Assembly (NCBI GenBank): GCA_019925095.2
Contig: CM034409.1
Span: 5,397,001 to 5,461,000, forward strand
Length of the DNA stretch: 64,000 nucleotides
Direction: 5' to 3'
DNA from: Dendrolimus kikuchii
Lineage: Eukaryota > Arthropoda > Insecta > Lepidoptera > Lasiocampidae
The notes under the pieces were generated by a model. It ran no database searches. It was not told the origin of the DNA and saw only the letters and a list, made by a program, of their open reading frames with translations. Shown here one piece after another: positions 20,888-30,112 of the stretch. The translations under genes and the position numbers were made by a program. Positions within the stretch are counted from its first letter, which is position 1. Every line of letters starts with the position of its first letter.

Positions 20888-23026
20888 CCTGCTACTCACT
20901 TACACAATACTACACTACACCCACCCATACCATCGCTACAATATACACCATCCACTACATCACGTAAACAAAATAAATCCCAGTTTCATACTCAGCACTA
21001 TGATAATAAAGTTTATCATAATAATCACTTGCCCGGCAGCCCTGTTACTTCCTCTGATAAAGCTAACCAAAATGACAGTCATATTTCAGCACATACTCAG
21101 CACATTACAGTACACGATCCACCAGTTTTATTACCCACTGTGTCCCTAGAACTAGCAGACAACGCTGGAGAATTTCATAAGGCAAGAGCATTATTAGACA
21201 GCGGTTCCATGCTAACCTTGTTAACTAAAACTATGACACAAAAATTACGTCCAGCCGCAATTGACTTAATTTTAGGTTCTGATGTCTTGGGCCAAATTTT
21301 GGATGGTAACAAAATTTTTTTGGGCCCCGGCAGACCAATAGCCTTCGGCACGATCTTCAATTTCGCTCTTTTAGGTCCTATCAATCCAAACTACACAAAG
21401 CCTGAGCCTCAAGTTAATTCAGCACTAGTAAATATTGACTGTTTACAACCCCAACACTCAAATAAAGAAATACACTCCGCTCTGGAGAGATTCTGGGAAG
21501 TCGAAGAAGTGCAATCAAAGGACAACTCAACCTCTGACGAGTGTGAGGAGAACTTTCGTTCTACCACCACACGTGATCCCACAGGGCGATACATAGTATC
21601 CCTTCCCTTTCTTACAAAGGCACCTAAGCTCGGTGCAACCCACGCTATTGCACTACGACGATTCCTTAATTTGGAGCGCAAACTCCAAAGAGATCCTACC
21701 CTCCGCTCAAAATATATCGACTTCATGAAGGAATACATTGACATGGGCCACATGGCTCTTTGTCACCCCAGCACATTCAAAGGAAAAGACCATTTTTACG
21801 TCCCGCATCATGGCATCTTCAAAGCCAACTCTGAAAAACTTCGCACGGTTTTTGATGGCAGCTGTAAGAGCTCTAATGGTGTCAGTCTTAATGACTGTCT
21901 GCACACTGGCCCACCGCTCCAACGTGATATTACTGACATCATTCTAAATTTTCGTACTCACAAAGTGGTCTTTAGTACAGACATCCAGATGATGTTTAGA
22001 AATATACTAGTTCACCCAGACCACAGACGGTTCCAACTCATTCTATGGCGCTCTTCTCCAGATCAACCTCTGCTCACTTACGCCCTGTCCACTGTCACGT
22101 ATGGCCTACGACCCAGCCCCTTCCTCGCCAATCGATCTATTATACAGCTGGTCACTGATGAAGGTCACCGTTTTCCCCAGGCTGCACAGGTTCTTACGCA
22201 CTCCATATTCGTGGATGACATTCTGACTGGGCATGATTCAGTTGACAAGGCAATAGCTCTGCAGACTGAACTCATTGAGTTACTAGCCCTAGGGGGATTT
22301 CATTTGCGAAAGTGGACCTCAAACTCTCGTCAGCTTTTAGAACGCTTCCCGGATGATCAATGTGACATACCCAAGGATTTTGATGTTGTACCCGACTCCA
22401 ATGCAATCAAGGTACTTGGTATGCAATGGATACCCCAAACGGACGAATTTACATATCACATTTCGGTACCTACACTGGAAAAATTTACCAAAAGGTCAAT
22501 ACTCAGTACCATCGCTCGTTTATACGATCCTAGTGGATGGATCAGCCCAGTTATTTTCCGCGCAAAACTGCTCATTCAGCACCTATGGACTCTAAAGTTA
22601 GACTGGGATGAATCGGCTCCCAATGATGTCACATTTCAATTTCAGCACATTTTTGAAGACTTACCTCTACTCTCTGCTCTTCGACTCCCCAGAACAATTT
22701 GCACCAGCAAAGATTCCACCTACACCCTACACGGTTTTGCCGATGCATCCGAATCCGGATATGCAGCCGCAGTCTATCTTCATGAAACGAATATCACGGG
22801 TCAGGTACACGTCAGACTACTTGTTTCTAAATCCAAGGTAGCCCCCATTAAAACCCGACAGACTATACCAAAGCTGGAACTTTCAGCTGCACACCTCACT
22901 TCGCTGCTCATTTCTCGCGTCTCTGTTCAACTTTCTGCCCACATTACCATTCAGCAACACTTTTGTTGGTCAGACAGTACTATCGTACTCGCCTGGCTTA
23001 AAACTCCTTCTCACTGCCTGGTCTAA
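20885..23026 (+). CDS. pol: BEL/Pao pol: protease, reverse transcriptase, RNase H (truncated)
   Basis: This frame follows gag without a frame change; the first plausible internal start would be near 21029. Numbering from 21029: an A17-like aspartic protease with DSG at 57-59 and ILGSD at 81-85. Only about 20 residues separate these, far fewer than usual in the family, so an internal in-frame deletion near nt 21250 is likely. The reverse transcriptase spans about 255-435, with FSTDIQMMF at 315-323 (first catalytic Asp 318), the palm motif FVDD at 394-397 and HLRKWTSN at 425-432. RNase H spans about 565-660, with Asp 572 (ADAS), Glu 617 (KLEL) and Asp 649 (SDS). The frame stops at TAA, 23024-23026, just after RNase H, and the integrase follows in another frame. 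The reverse transcriptase core itself looks complete. Confidence 0.88.
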   Translation, partial: LPATHLHNTTLHPPIPSLQYTPSTTSRKQNKSQFHTQHYDNKVYHNNHLPGSPVTSSDKANQNDSHISAHTQHITVHDPPVLLPTVSLELADNAGEFHKARALLDSGSMLTLLTKTMTQKLRPAAIDLILGSDVLGQILDGNKIFLGPGRPIAFGTIFNFALLGPINPNYTKPEPQVNSALVNIDCLQPQHSNKEIHSALERFWEVEEVQSKDNSTSDECEENFRSTTTRDPTGRYIVSLPFLTKAPKLGATHAIALRRFLNLERKLQRDPTLRSKYIDFMKEYIDMGHMALCHPSTFKGKDHFYVPHHGIFKANSEKLRTVFDGSCKSSNGVSLNDCLHTGPPLQRDITDIILNFRTHKVVFSTDIQMMFRNILVHPDHRRFQLILWRSSPDQPLLTYALSTVTYGLRPSPFLANRSIIQLVTDEGHRFPQAAQVLTHSIFVDDILTGHDSVDKAIALQTELIELLALGGFHLRKWTSNSRQLLERFPDDQCDIPKDFDVVPDSNAIKVLGMQWIPQTDEFTYHISVPTLEKFTKRSILSTIARLYDPSGWISPVIFRAKLLIQHLWTLKLDWDESAPNDVTFQFQHIFEDLPLLSALRLPRTICTSKDSTYTLHGFADASESGYAAAVYLHETNITGQVHVRLLVSKSKVAPIKTRQTIPKLELSAAHLTSLLISRVSVQLSAHITIQQHFCWSDSTIVLAWLKTPSHCLV

Positions 23027-23037
23027 AACCCAGAAAA

Positions 23038-24555
23038 ATGGTAGCTCACATCGCGGTTCCTGATCTAGACACGGATTTACTCACGAGATTCAGCTCCTTA
23101 GACACACTTGTAGGCGTAACCGCATGTATTAAACGTTTTGCACACAATTGCTTGGTATCTTCTCACTCTCGCATCGTTGGTCCCATTACCGTAGACGAAC
23201 GTAAGAAAGCGCTCTTACACTGGGTACGCTCAGTCCAACAAAATATGTTCGCTGAAGACATCCACCGACTGCAAACTAACAAATTATGTACAGTGCGAAT
23301 ACAACGCCTCTCGCCCTTTCTCAAGGATGGTCTTCTTAGAGTAGGAGGGCGCTTGTCCAACTCAGCCCTTAGATATGACACACAACATCCCCTCATCTTA
23401 CCCAGTTCAAGCCCCCTTGTGGACCTAATTATAGATCATTTCCACACTATACACTGCCACCCGGGCGCAGATACACTACACGCACTACTCCGTCAACAAT
23501 ACTGGATTTTATCTGGAAGGCGAGTCATTCGTCACCGTGTCTTTAAATGTGTACGCTGTTTTAGGCATCGAGCTCAGCCGAATCCCCCTTTTATGGCCGA
23601 CCTACCGGCTGATCGAGTCAGCCCACAACCGGTGTTTAGTCAAGTGTCCACGGATTTTGCCGGACCATTCCTAATTAAATCAAGTACTCTACGCAATGCC
23701 AAACTTCTCAAAGGCTACTTTTGTGTTTTCGTTTGTCTCGCCACCAAGGCAGTGCACTTAGAGGCTGTCTCGGAACTTTCTACGGACGCCTTTTTTGCGG
23801 CATTGCAAAGGTTCGTTAGTCGGCGCGGAATCCCTACCCTAATTCGCTCTGATTGCGGTACAAACTATGTCGGCGCAAGAAATCAGCTCATAGAAGTACA
23901 AAACTTCTTAAAGGCCAATGATGATAGAATTACGCACAAGCTAGCCACACAGCAGATCACATGGTTGCTCAATCCGCCCTCAGCTCCTTCTTTTGGCGGT
24001 CTGCACGAGGCAGCCGTGAAATCTACTAAGCAATTACTCTATCGCGTATTAGGTGAGCAGCATCTGACCTTTGAAGAATTTTCTACACTCTTAGCCCGTA
24101 TTGAGGCCGTTCTCAACTCTCGACCACTCTGCCCTCTGTCTTCAGACCCTACAGACTTCGAAGTCCTAACCGCTGGTCATTTCCTTATAGGTCGCCCACT
24201 TACCGCATTACCCGAACATTCCCATGAATCCTCTCCTCCATCAACCCTACGACGTTTTCGCTTAGTGCAAGCGTTGGCTCAGCGATTTTGGACCTTGTGG
24301 TCGAAATCCTACCTGCACACTCTCCAATCCCGATCTAAATGGACTACGGAAACCAGTCGACCCAAGATTGGTGAGCTGGTACTCATAAAGGAGGATAATC
24401 TTCCCAGACTCCAGTGGAAGATGGGAAGAATAAAGAAGATTCTGCCCGGAAAGGATGACGTCGTCCGAGTCGTAGAACTCAGCACCAAGGATGGCAGCTT
24501 AACGAGACCAGTCACAAAGATTGCTCGTCTTCCCCCCGACGACAACAGCACTTAG
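23038..24555 (+). CDS. BEL/Pao integrase with DUF5641-like tail
   Basis: This 505-residue frame encodes the DNA-joining part of pol. Residues are numbered from the ATG at 23038, which is convenient but probably not a real start. A zinc-binding HHCC-type region holds His 136/141 and Cys 171/174. The catalytic core follows with Asp 206 (STDFAGP), Asp 272 (RSDCGTNYVGA) and Glu 324 (GLHEAAVKST). The C-terminal part (about 400-500, WSKSYLHTLQ, GELVLIKEDNLP, LQWKMGRI) matches the DUF5641 tail of BEL/Pao elements. It is out of frame with the RT frame. The linker normally found between RNase H and the integrase zinc region appears mostly absent, so a frame-changing deletion at about 23020-23045 is likely. 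All three catalytic acidic residues are present. Confidence 0.88.
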   Translation: MVAHIAVPDLDTDLLTRFSSLDTLVGVTACIKRFAHNCLVSSHSRIVGPITVDERKKALLHWVRSVQQNMFAEDIHRLQTNKLCTVRIQRLSPFLKDGLLRVGGRLSNSALRYDTQHPLILPSSSPLVDLIIDHFHTIHCHPGADTLHALLRQQYWILSGRRVIRHRVFKCVRCFRHRAQPNPPFMADLPADRVSPQPVFSQVSTDFAGPFLIKSSTLRNAKLLKGYFCVFVCLATKAVHLEAVSELSTDAFFAALQRFVSRRGIPTLIRSDCGTNYVGARNQLIEVQNFLKANDDRITHKLATQQITWLLNPPSAPSFGGLHEAAVKSTKQLLYRVLGEQHLTFEEFSTLLARIEAVLNSRPLCPLSSDPTDFEVLTAGHFLIGRPLTALPEHSHESSPPSTLRRFRLVQALAQRFWTLWSKSYLHTLQSRSKWTTETSRPKIGELVLIKEDNLPRLQWKMGRIKKILPGKDDVVRVVELSTKDGSLTRPVTKIARLPPDDNST

Positions 24556-24601
24556 TCAGCACTATAAATGGGAGCCGTCACCTTTTCCCCGGGCCCCAGG
24601 A

Positions 24602-24712
24602 TGTTCACGCCACCGCGTAACGAACGATGATTCCCCGAAAAAGTAATTTACCCCGCACTTCCGCGTCTCAACGATCAGTCTGAATCGACCCGTCGTAAAG
24701 ACATTCACGCAT
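24602..24712 (+). repeat. Truncated 3' LTR
   Basis: These 111 bp match 18394-18504. The LTR stops at GACATTCACGCAT and the next bases, AGCTAAATCTGCACGCC, belong to the LINE 3' UTR. A deletion has removed the rest of the LTR, the LTR polyadenylation region and the right target-site duplication. Confidence 0.8.
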
Positions 24713-24822
24713 AGCTAAATCTGCACGCCAAGATGGCAAAAACATGTGTAACTAAATATAATTATTGTAACACCTTTTAAATCATGTTTTTTGCAATAAA
24801 TAAATTTGAATTTGAATATACA
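24713..24822 (+). repeat. LINE 3' UTR end (right of BEL insertion)
   Basis: CTGCACGCCAAGATGGC, then TGTAACACCTTTT, GCAATAAATAAA and the hexamer tail AATTTGAATTTGAA. This is the 3' end type of CR1/Jockey-like LINEs as I know it. It is the logical continuation of the LINE that is cut at 18393. Confidence 0.6.
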
Positions 24823-24861
24823 CATATATATATATATATATATGTGTGTATATGTGTATAC

Positions 24862-24978
24862 ATCTTACACACCTTCCATGATCAAATTGATCGTGTACTA
24901 GCAGAAGGTGATGTTAGGAGCCTTAAGAACATGCTCTGTTGTTCGTGCCTACCCCGCAAGGAAATTGGCGTGAAGTTA
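24862..24978 (+). pseudogene. RTE-like LINE 3' fragment, copy 2 (internal deletion)
   Basis: [18 protein letters not shown] is joined directly to the terminal codons around GTTCGTGCCTACCCCGCAAG, so about 80 bp is missing. It ends in a TATGCATATA tail that merges into (TA)n. Confidence 0.65.
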
Positions 24979-24982
24979 TGTA

Positions 24983-25079
<97 letters not shown>
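24983..25079. repeat. (TA)n microsatellite
   Basis: An uninterrupted TA run of nearly 100 bp between the RTE tail and the Hel-1 start. It produces spurious Ile-Tyr ORFs on both strands. Confidence 0.95.
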
Positions 25080-25081
<2 letters not shown>

Positions 25082-25469
25082 ATTGCTGTTCGTTAGTCTC
25101 GCTAAAACTCGAGAACGGCTGGCTTGATTTGACTAATTTTGGTTTTGAATTATTTTTGGACGTCCAGGAAAGGTTTAAAAGGTGAGTAGATCTGAAAAAA
25201 AATATACTTGGAATATAGTAAAAACAACAATTTTGCTTCCCCGTTAGCAACTATTCCTACCTATGAAACATTTGATGTTCGTCCCGTCGTTTAGAAATCA
25301 ATTAAATTTAAAAGTAGTTCCAAAATCAATTAAATTTAAAAGTGAAGTATTTTATTCATTTTTTTGGTTTTGGATGTCAAACGTTTGCTGTTGTTCATCC
25401 CGTCGTTCAGACATCAATATTTTTTATTTATTGATTCTGAGGCAGTACGAAGTTTGGCGGGTCAGCTAG
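25079..25469 (+). mobile_element. Hel-1, Lep1-type Helitron, copy 2
   Basis: CAATTGCTGTTCGTTAGTC near the start, GGCGGGTCAGCTAG at the end before T. It aligns along its length with 13120-13520. Its 5' TA stretch has expanded into the adjacent microsatellite. Confidence 0.7.
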
Positions 25470-25828
25470 TATATTACAATAATAAGTAGGATTCATATTT
25501 TTGTTGCAAATTTCATGGCCCGAACAAAATGTTTTCAACATACAGATGGATTAACATTTCTAGGCATGCGGTTTAGTTTCAAAGGACATGAGACAATGTA
25601 TGTCTGAACATAACAAATTACTCATATTGTATAATAAATATGCATATTGTTAATATTCTACCCAGTTGAGTCTTGTTAGATGTAGCATGGAAATAACTAC
25701 GTTATATCCATACTCGGCTAGATTAGTGACATTTGTATTCGCACATCGGAGTATTTGTTTTGTCTGTCATTATATTATATAAATGAATACTGTACATAAC
25801 GTGACCCTGACCGAGTAAGGCTGCTTTT
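25470..25828. other. No gene recognised
   Basis: AT-rich; nothing assigned. Confidence 0.45.
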
Positions 25829-25847
25829 CCACCAGAGATGTGAAAGA

Positions 25848-25862
25848 AAGAAAGAAAGAAAA
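25848..25862 (+). repeat. (AAAG)n microsatellite
   Basis: Short GAAA repeats directly after the left Rep-G inverted repeat. Confidence 0.8.
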
Positions 25863-25978
25863 TATATATTTCTAAAAAAGCGACACAACAATAATTTATA
25901 ATAATAACAATAAATTACATTGAAATTAGTTTTTTTTAAATCTAGCCATGTTAAAGTATTCTCAGAAAATTTTACGTT

Positions 25979-26690
25979 AGGGGGGGCTTTGCGGCGAAGC
26001 TTTAGGTGAGTAGCGACACCTCGTATCTGACTCCTGGGGCCAAGACAAAGCCCCCACCTCTGTGCTTGCCTTAGGCAGCCGGCACGGAGTGGAAATCGCT
26101 AGAGCTAAGACTCAAGCTCCAGGGGTGGAAGTGATAATTGGCATCACGTCAGAAGTAGCTTCGGTGAACCTGCAGCGCACCTCTCGACGACCCTTAACCA
26201 CTCACATCCATGTTGCCCCTGTCTTCTATGGCATTTTTTGGGGCCTATGCAGGGAGTGGCAAGTCACCGTCTGCCCATTTTTCCATGTTCCCTGAACATT
26301 GCGACGGGCAGACGCCATAGTCCCCATATTCCCAGCCCCTAGTACCACTAGCAGTTCACCCCAGTACTTTATGGCCTCATTTCCCATAATAGTCCTACAC
26401 TGGCCGGGGCTTGTCCTTGGATGTATTATTATATGGTGTAGACAGGGATAATCGCTGGTCAGTGTCACGCCACATTTAGATTAAATTTGTCAAGGGGCCT
26501 CTACGTGTTGGCTTCCCCATGACCCCACGTAAGCCCTCCAAAATTCCGGGGCATTTTTATGGCCCTTGGTCTTTAAAGACATACAATAATAATGAAAAAA
26601 GTGTGTCGTAATTTGCGAAATGAGGTTGGCACTCAGTATTTTGCTGTGCCGAAACACAGTCCGACATAGCACTGGCGACCCATCGTGGTA
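25979..26690. repeat. Rep-F copy 1, GC-rich repeat
   Basis: It aligns in order with 34550-35550. Shared blocks are GGTGAGTAGCGACACCTCG, GGCATCACGTCAGAAGTAGC, CGTCTGCCCATTTTTCC and AAGGGGCCTCTAC. Frames on both strands are full of stops. It may be an untranslated part of a LINE; I do not recognise it. Confidence 0.6.
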
Positions 26691-27119
26691 ACAAGCAAAA
26701 ATGAGTCAAATTATATTCAATGTATTCGTGAAACGAATATTAACACAGAAAAAAAAGCAGGAAACAGTGATAGCATAATAAAAAAAATGTTGTGCAATGC
26801 AACGTTGGTATTGGATGCGTTTGATATTCACCGATCATATCATTGGTCCACATAGCACAGCACTGGTGGAAACTGATTCAACTAAGCTACGTTTTTTATA
26901 TGAAAGGATGCGTGTTTTGGATGGTCGCAAGTGGTGTAGATACATGCAGAGCATTGTATTTACAGTAGGCGCGCGTTTGTCACTGAAATGCGGCGCCGCA
27001 TTTTCAAAGCACATGTTACTTGCTCCGCTACATACCTTAGAATCAGTGGAAACGGTCACATAGTTTACATTTGCGCAGCATAGCTGAATAGCACATCTCT
27101 GATGGAAAGCGGTAAAGTA

Positions 27120-27560
27120 CGGTTATTTCAAAAAGACTCGAACGGACAAGTGGAAAAAGGTATGGCAACGGATAAGTGGCAAAACGATTCACAACAAAAT
27201 TTTAACTTGAAGTTTTACAGGCAGATTGTTAATTAACAACTTCAAGTTAAAATTTTGTTGCGATTCGTTTTTCCACTTGTCCGTTGTCATTCCTTTTTCC
27301 ACTTGTCCGTTGAAGTTTCACTTCTACTATGTGTCCCAGCACACATTTAGATTTTTCGCAGGTTTACTGCAAATTATGATTTGGTTGGGTTAGGTACATT
27401 TTAATTAATGCATTTTTTATTTAAACATATTTTATTTTATCAAACAAAAAAATTGAATTCGATCCGGAACCAAAAAAAATATACAGTCTACTCTAAAATT
27501 ATGCCGCCTCTCACTGCACGTAACGCATTCTCGTGACAGAAAAAATCCTAAATAAACAAA
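27120..27560. repeat. Rep-D copy 2, fold-back element
   Basis: Left-arm 26-bp units start at 27141 and 27167. The inner arms (about 27187-27216 and 27237-27267) pair over about 30 bp around ACAACTTCAAGTTAAAATTT. Inverted units follow to 27320, then the module with AAATTATGCCGCC to about 27550. Confidence 0.7.
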
Positions 27561-27594
27561 GTAGTTACGTAAAATGTTGATTTAGAAAAAAAAA

Positions 27595-27990
27595 CTAACT
27601 AACTGCTGCGGCTCAACGGCATAAAATGAGTCCTGGTCTTCGAAATGAGAATACTCCACTCCTTTCTGTTCAGCGCTGTCTCCTGCCAGTCATAGGCTTG
27701 AAGCTCGCTTAGATCAGCCTTCACTACGTCACTCCAGCGATATTTGGGAAGACCAACTAGTCATCGTCCCGTTGGTTTGCCCAGATAGGCTCTTAGCACC
27801 GCGCGATCCTCCCCCATTCTATGTAGGTGGCCAAGCCAGCGCAATCAGTGTGCCTTGCTCTCGCCTATTATATTGGACTCATCGACCAGCTCTTCTATTT
27901 CGGCATTTTCTCGGATCCACAGCTTGTTCTCCTTCTCATGTATTAGAGTCCAAGCGGTCAGATCCGTACAGGAATATTGGGCGTATTACG
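27595..27990 (-). pseudogene. LINE reverse-transcriptase C-terminal remnant
   Basis: On the minus strand, pieces read GHLHRMGEDRAVLRAYLGKP, then GLPKYRWSDVVKADLSEL, then LQAYDWQETALNRKEW to a stop near 27598. This order (GH...RM, basic patch, W-x-DV-x-DL) is the C-terminal region of insect LINE RT proteins. The pieces are in different frames, so the copy is broken. No catalytic motif is included. Confidence 0.6.
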
Positions 27991-28014
27991 TATACGTAGA
28001 AAAAAATTAATACA

Positions 28015-28085
28015 AAACAAAACCGAGTTCAGAAGTAACTAATAAACAAAATTAATATTTTCTACATCTTAAAATCGGTGCCAAC
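28015..28085. repeat. Rep-E fragment
   Basis: AAACCGAGTTCAGAAG...TTTTCTACATCTTAAAATCGGTGCC resembles the hairpin centre of Rep-E. Confidence 0.4.
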
Positions 28086-28097
28086 TATAATCCTAAT

Positions 28098-28305
28098 GTA
28101 TATATATATAAATTACGAGTCACGTTGTTTGTCCGCAATGAACTCCTAAACTACTTGACCGATTTTAATCAAATTTGCACACTGTGTGCAGTTTGATGCG
28201 ACTTGAAAGATAGGATAGCTTACATTTGGATCCGGTAGGTGGCGCTGGAATCGGGTTCTAAATTTTATTTCTTCAGGACAGAACAACGTCTGCCGGGACA
28301 GCTAG
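28098..28305 (+). mobile_element. Hel-2, non-autonomous Helitron-like element
   Basis: It ends GTCTGCCGGGACAGCTAG before T, with GGTAGGTGGCGCTGGAATCG and TTTATTTCTTCAGG in the body. These blocks recur at 28661-29363, 33293-33500, 36634-36838, 43375-43625, 43982-44318 and 56375-56474. Confidence 0.6.
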
Positions 28306-28462
28306 TTATATATATAAATTAGTATATATTGCAATGTTGTTGTTTTTTTTTACTGTTCTCTGTATTAATCATTTTATATGTACCCTGTACTACTTACTTA
28401 CATGCTAATAAATTTCATTTCATTTTGATTTCATCCACTGTTTAAGAAAAATAATATCGCTG

Positions 28463-28620
28463 ATGCACTGCAGACAGGCTGACGGCCCAACTATGACGGA
28501 AACTTGTTATCGTCGCCTATGGACATTAGCAATAGCAGAGGTGCTGGCAATGTGCTGCCAGCCTCGAAGGAGAAACTGGAACCTGGCCACTGATGCCAGA
28601 ACACAATTCAACTGCAATAG
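28463..28620 (-). repeat. Rep-A fragment
   Basis: CAGACAGGCTGACGGCCCAAC, TCGTCGCCTATGGACATT and AACTGGAACCTGGCCACTGA are diverged Rep-A blocks in reverse orientation. (First block is one base over its compared core, CAGGCTGACGGCCC.). Confidence 0.6.
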
Positions 28621-28660
28621 GTTTTTTGTTAGTATTTATGTCTTATGCCGAAAAGCGATA

Positions 28661-29363
28661 TCTAATATATAAAATTCTCGTGTCACAGTGTTAGTTACCA
28701 TACTCCTCCGAAACGGCTTGACCGATTCTCATGAAATTTTGTGTGCATATTGGGTAAGTCTGAGAATCGGACAACATCTATTTTTCATCCCCTTAAATGT
28801 TAAGGGTAGTCCACCCTTAATAATTTTTTTTTTTTTTAGGATACAGCATTAAAAAATACATACAACCCTAAATATTCACCCCTTTACGATCAACCCCTAT
28901 TTTTTATTTGATAATTATAGACTTTAATTTTTTTGGCAAGATTTTTAATCTAATTTTGTCATGACTTAGAATAAAAAAAAATATATTACTCTTAATTTTC
29001 CTCCTCTCTACTATCAACCCCTGTTTTTCCATCGCGATTTTTTTTAACTATCAATCGATCAGTTATCGCCGCTAGATGTCTACCGCTGTCACCTCTCATC
29101 CAGCAAACATCATGGAGTAGGGATGAATGGGATGAATGGGTTCCGGGATGGTTTAGATTCACAATTAGAACCGGTAGGTGGCGCTGAGATCGGGTTCTGG
29201 AATCCTCCTAATCACCTGGAGCGATTTTGGTGATTTTGTTTTTGTGTGTTTGAGTGGGTACCTGGATGGTTTAGATTCGCAATTAGAACCGGTAGGTGGC
29301 TCTGGGATTGGGTTCTAAAATTTTATTTTTTAAAGGCAGGACAACGTCTACCGGGGCCGCTAG
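28661..29363 (+). mobile_element. Hel-2, longest copy
   Basis: It starts TCTAATATATAAAATTCTCG and ends GTCTACCGGGGCCGCTAG before T. The ACCGGTAGGTGGCGCTGAGA and TCGGGTTCT blocks occur twice, near 29170 and 29290, so the 3' end is internally duplicated. Confidence 0.6.
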
Positions 29364-30013
29364 TATTAATATAACTTACTAATATTATAAATGCAAATGT
29401 AACTTTGCTTGGTATCTAACATCTGTTTAGTAGAATTTTTACGAACACTTAATTGTTTACATGAAACTTTATTAATACATAAACCCACTTTATAGACAAT
29501 TCTCAATGAAGATGTTATTATACGCTAATGCTCTTCGTCTAGACATATTTACTACGTAAATTATTGCTATTGTTTACAACGTACTCACGGGTTTAATGGC
29601 TTTATCAAATACAGGGCCGCCGTAAGTTACTGGGCGCCGTGTCGTAAAAAATCAGCCTGCCCCTTACAAACAATAAAAAATATCATTTAATTTTTGTTTC
29701 ATTTCAAGATTGCCTAATGATTTAGGCAAAAAGGAAATCCTACATTCTTCGTGTCCGCCTGTCCGTCTATGTTTTTATGTCACAGTTATTTTTAGCAGAA
29801 ACTAATGAAAGAAGAAAGAAAGAAAAATAATTCATTTAGAACTACATATAATACAAGAATATTAAACAAGAATAATAAAAAAAACCATGAAGATGAAGTT
29901 CTAAATTGACTCTAGCTCAGCAGATTGCTGGTTGTCAACGAGCGCTGATCTTCCGCTAGGGCCATTTTAGCGACATACAGAGGCAAAATTGAATAAAACA
30001 AAAGTGTACACTA
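29364..30013. other. No gene recognised
   Basis: The start (ACTAATATTATAAATGC) resembles a Hel-3 beginning, but the remainder could not be assigned. Confidence 0.4.
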
Positions 30014-30112
30014 ACGGCCTCATTCATAGAGAGTTAGAGTAAGTTTGAACGCTTCATTAAGAACAATAAAGAAGCGTTCAAATTTACTCTAATTTTCTAT
30101 GAATAAGACCGC
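30014..30112. repeat. Palindromic MITE, copy 1
   Basis: About 40-bp arms (TCATTCATAGAGAGTTAGAG... and its inverse ending TTCTATGAATAAGAC) flank a loop of about 8 bp. 34151-34247 is a second copy, and a degraded end lies at about 35796-35818. Confidence 0.65.

Larger units (their letters stand above)
18394..24712 (+). mobile_element. BEL/Pao-type LTR retrotransposon (defective)
   Basis: The layout is 5' LTR, leader, gag, protease-RT-RNase H, integrase, then a truncated 3' LTR. The order of pol domains, DUF1759-like gag, A17-like protease and DUF5641-like integrase tail are characteristic of BEL/Pao elements. It sits inside the 3' UTR of a CR1/Jockey-like LINE. Target-site duplications cannot be read because the 3' LTR is cut. 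Shortened protease, a frame change before the integrase and the missing 3' LTR end make this copy non-autonomous. Confidence 0.9.
25829..27105. mobile_element. Rep-G: interval bounded by inverted repeats, with Rep-F inside
   Basis: CCACCAGAGATGTG at 25829-25842 and CACATCTCTGATGG at 27092-27105 are inverted repeats with one mismatch. The right part (about 26790-27105) recurs at 6170-6336. The middle holds Rep-F. The ends resemble hAT-type TIRs, but no 8-bp duplication could be read, so this is tentative. Confidence 0.4.

Noticed and set aside
24784..25185. 133-codon ORF with long Ile-Tyr repeats
   Set aside because: It is a translation of a (TA)n microsatellite flanked by an RTE fragment.
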